Assembly: GCA_002499445.1 (NCBI GenBank)
Contig: DALS01000013.1
Location: 1-64,000 of the forward strand
Source of the DNA: Methanosarcina sp. UBA293
GTDB taxonomy: Archaea; Halobacteriota; Methanosarcinia; Methanosarcinales; Methanosarcinaceae
Direction of reading: 5' to 3'
Length of the DNA: 64,000 nucleotides
Of the stretch, positions 63,276 through 64,000 are shown piece by piece. Numbering within the stretch: position 1 is the stretch's first letter; every line of letters starts with the position of its first letter. The notes beneath the pieces were generated by a model. It saw only the letters and a program-made list of their open reading frames with translations, was not told where the DNA came from and ran no database searches. A program made the position numbers and the translations under genes.

Positions 63276-64000
63276 TCACTCTGAAAGCGCTCTGATTATT
63301 TCTTCTATTTCTGTTATTGGCGCATTGGTTCGGAATGAGGTGCCGCTGAAATGAGTTCTTGACGCTTCAAATCCATGAGCCCTAAGGGCTTCTATCAGGA
63401 TTTCTATTCCGGTTGCAGAAGCTCCAAGTTTTTTACAGATCACATGCTGATCATAAAACATCGGAATATCGAGTTCATCCCTGCAGAAAGTAATAATCTT
63501 TTTTGCTTTATCCTTTGTGTTTAGAGAATGTGTTTCAAGTTCGGAGATAACTTCGTCGCAGAATACCTGTTCCCTGAATGGGCCAAGCCACAGAGGACCT
63601 GCAATTTGCGTGATAGCCCCGCAAACAGGGCATTCCTCTTCGATGTGTACTGCAAGCCCATACACCGGCTCCCGAAACCCGCATTTTGGACAGTGAATGT
63701 TGAAACCCATTGACTTCAGAGTTCGATCAGCTTGCTTTGTTCCTGGGAGAACCTCGAGGTAAGTGCGAACATAGTGGCGTGTTACATGAGAAAGCAGGGG
63801 TAACATTCCTTTTTCATGCTTTGCAAGCTCTCTGGCACAAGCTCCTAGGAGTACTCGAAGCCCCATTTCACTATGATATTCCGTGTTAAGAGGTACAGCC
63901 GCATATTTCCTTATCCCAGCTTTCATATGGGCTCCGCATAAAGGTGCCGTATCTGTTGCCGTAACCGACAGCATATTCCATACCGAAGCCGATGCTGCAT
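63276..64000 (-). CDS. trm1: tRNA (guanine-26-N2) dimethyltransferase Trm1 (partial, runs off the right edge)
   Basis: The frame is open to the window edge, giving the last ~240 residues; the N-terminus and SAM-binding start are outside. TATDTAPLCGAHMKAGIRKY and LNTEYHSEMGLRVLLGAC are typical Trm1 segments, followed by a zinc-binding pair (HCPKCGFREP and ECPVCG) and the C-terminal domain with FYDQHVICKKLG and HGFEASRTHFSGTSFRTNA. The enzyme makes m2(2)G26 in tRNA. The downstream gap to the wHTH gene is about 150 nt. Confidence 0.93.
   Translation of the reverse strand, partial: AASASVWNMLSVTATDTAPLCGAHMKAGIRKYAAVPLNTEYHSEMGLRVLLGACARELAKHEKGMLPLLSHVTRHYVRTYLEVLPGTKQADRTLKSMGFNIHCPKCGFREPVYGLAVHIEEECPVCGAITQIAGPLWLGPFREQVFCDEVISELETHSLNTKDKAKKIITFCRDELDIPMFYDQHVICKKLGASATGIEILIEALRAHGFEASRTHFSGTSFRTNAPITEIEEIIRALSE

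Overview
The window is archaeal and most consistent with a Methanosarcina chromosome. It is about 40% G+C with long A+T-rich intergenic spaces. It holds archaeal-type ThrRS, an XPB-Bax1 pair, Tsr3, Trm1, two-subunit class I fumarase, KaiC-like ATPases, a response regulator with a methanogen-type output domain, an MsvR-like redox regulator, PKD/NosD surface proteins with a PGF-CTERM-like tail, and a tRNA-Arg with a small anticodon-loop intron. The species cannot be fixed from the sequence alone.

Layout. 1-4.7 kb: two tandem minus-strand surface-protein paralogues (NosD beta-helix plus PKD), the first cut by the window edge. 5.4-8.8 kb: a hydantoinase/oxoprolinase-histone deacetylase operon. 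8.8-11.4 kb: repeat-rich spacer, a 58-aa protein and a geranylgeranyl-reductase-family flavoprotein. 11.8-17 kb: a multidomain PAPS-reductase-like iron-sulfur protein, a membrane protein, and two decayed partial copies of the PAPS-reductase-like gene bracketing a secreted-protein gene. 17-23 kb: AI-2E-family transporter, thrS, a stand-alone SF2 helicase. 23-29 kb: small membrane or secreted genes, gene remnants, a 36-aa membrane peptide next to a tRNA 3'-end remnant, a Nudix hydrolase and a frameshifted surface protein. 29-35 kb: DAACS symporter, AOR-type tungsto-oxidoreductase with its polyferredoxin, a 38-aa membrane peptide, galU.

35.0-38.2 kb: a probable decayed integrated element. It lies between an intact tRNA-Leu(CAA) and a perfect 22-bp copy of that tRNA's 3' end, and holds a ribbon-helix-helix protein, a YczE-like membrane protein, a truncated IS6-family transposase, a truncated membrane protein and two related MITE-like inverted-repeat elements. 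38.4-44.1 kb: cutA, a site-2 protease, and two KaiC-like ATPases around a response regulator. 44.6-50.8 kb: tRNA-Arg(TCG), tsr3, a TIGR00725 protein, topA and fumarase. 51-57.7 kb: XPB helicase plus Bax1 nuclease (apparent CTG start), a membrane ClpP-class protease, a radical SAM protein and a methyltransferase. 57.7-64 kb: UspA, PspA/PspAA, a divergent MsvR-like regulator with an inverted repeat beside its TATA box, a wHTH-DUF2110 pair and the C-terminal part of Trm1.

Most genes are chromosomal housekeeping or cell-envelope functions. Operons supported by overlap or tight spacing are hyuA-HDAC, ferredoxin-AOR, KaiC-response regulator, fumA-fumB, XPB-Bax1, PspA-PspAA and wHTH-DUF2110. I saw no CRISPR array and no recognisable defence island. 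The most notable unexplained structures are the tRNA-Leu island, the dispersed PAPS-gene fragments, the XPB/Bax1 junction and several unlisted small membrane proteins.
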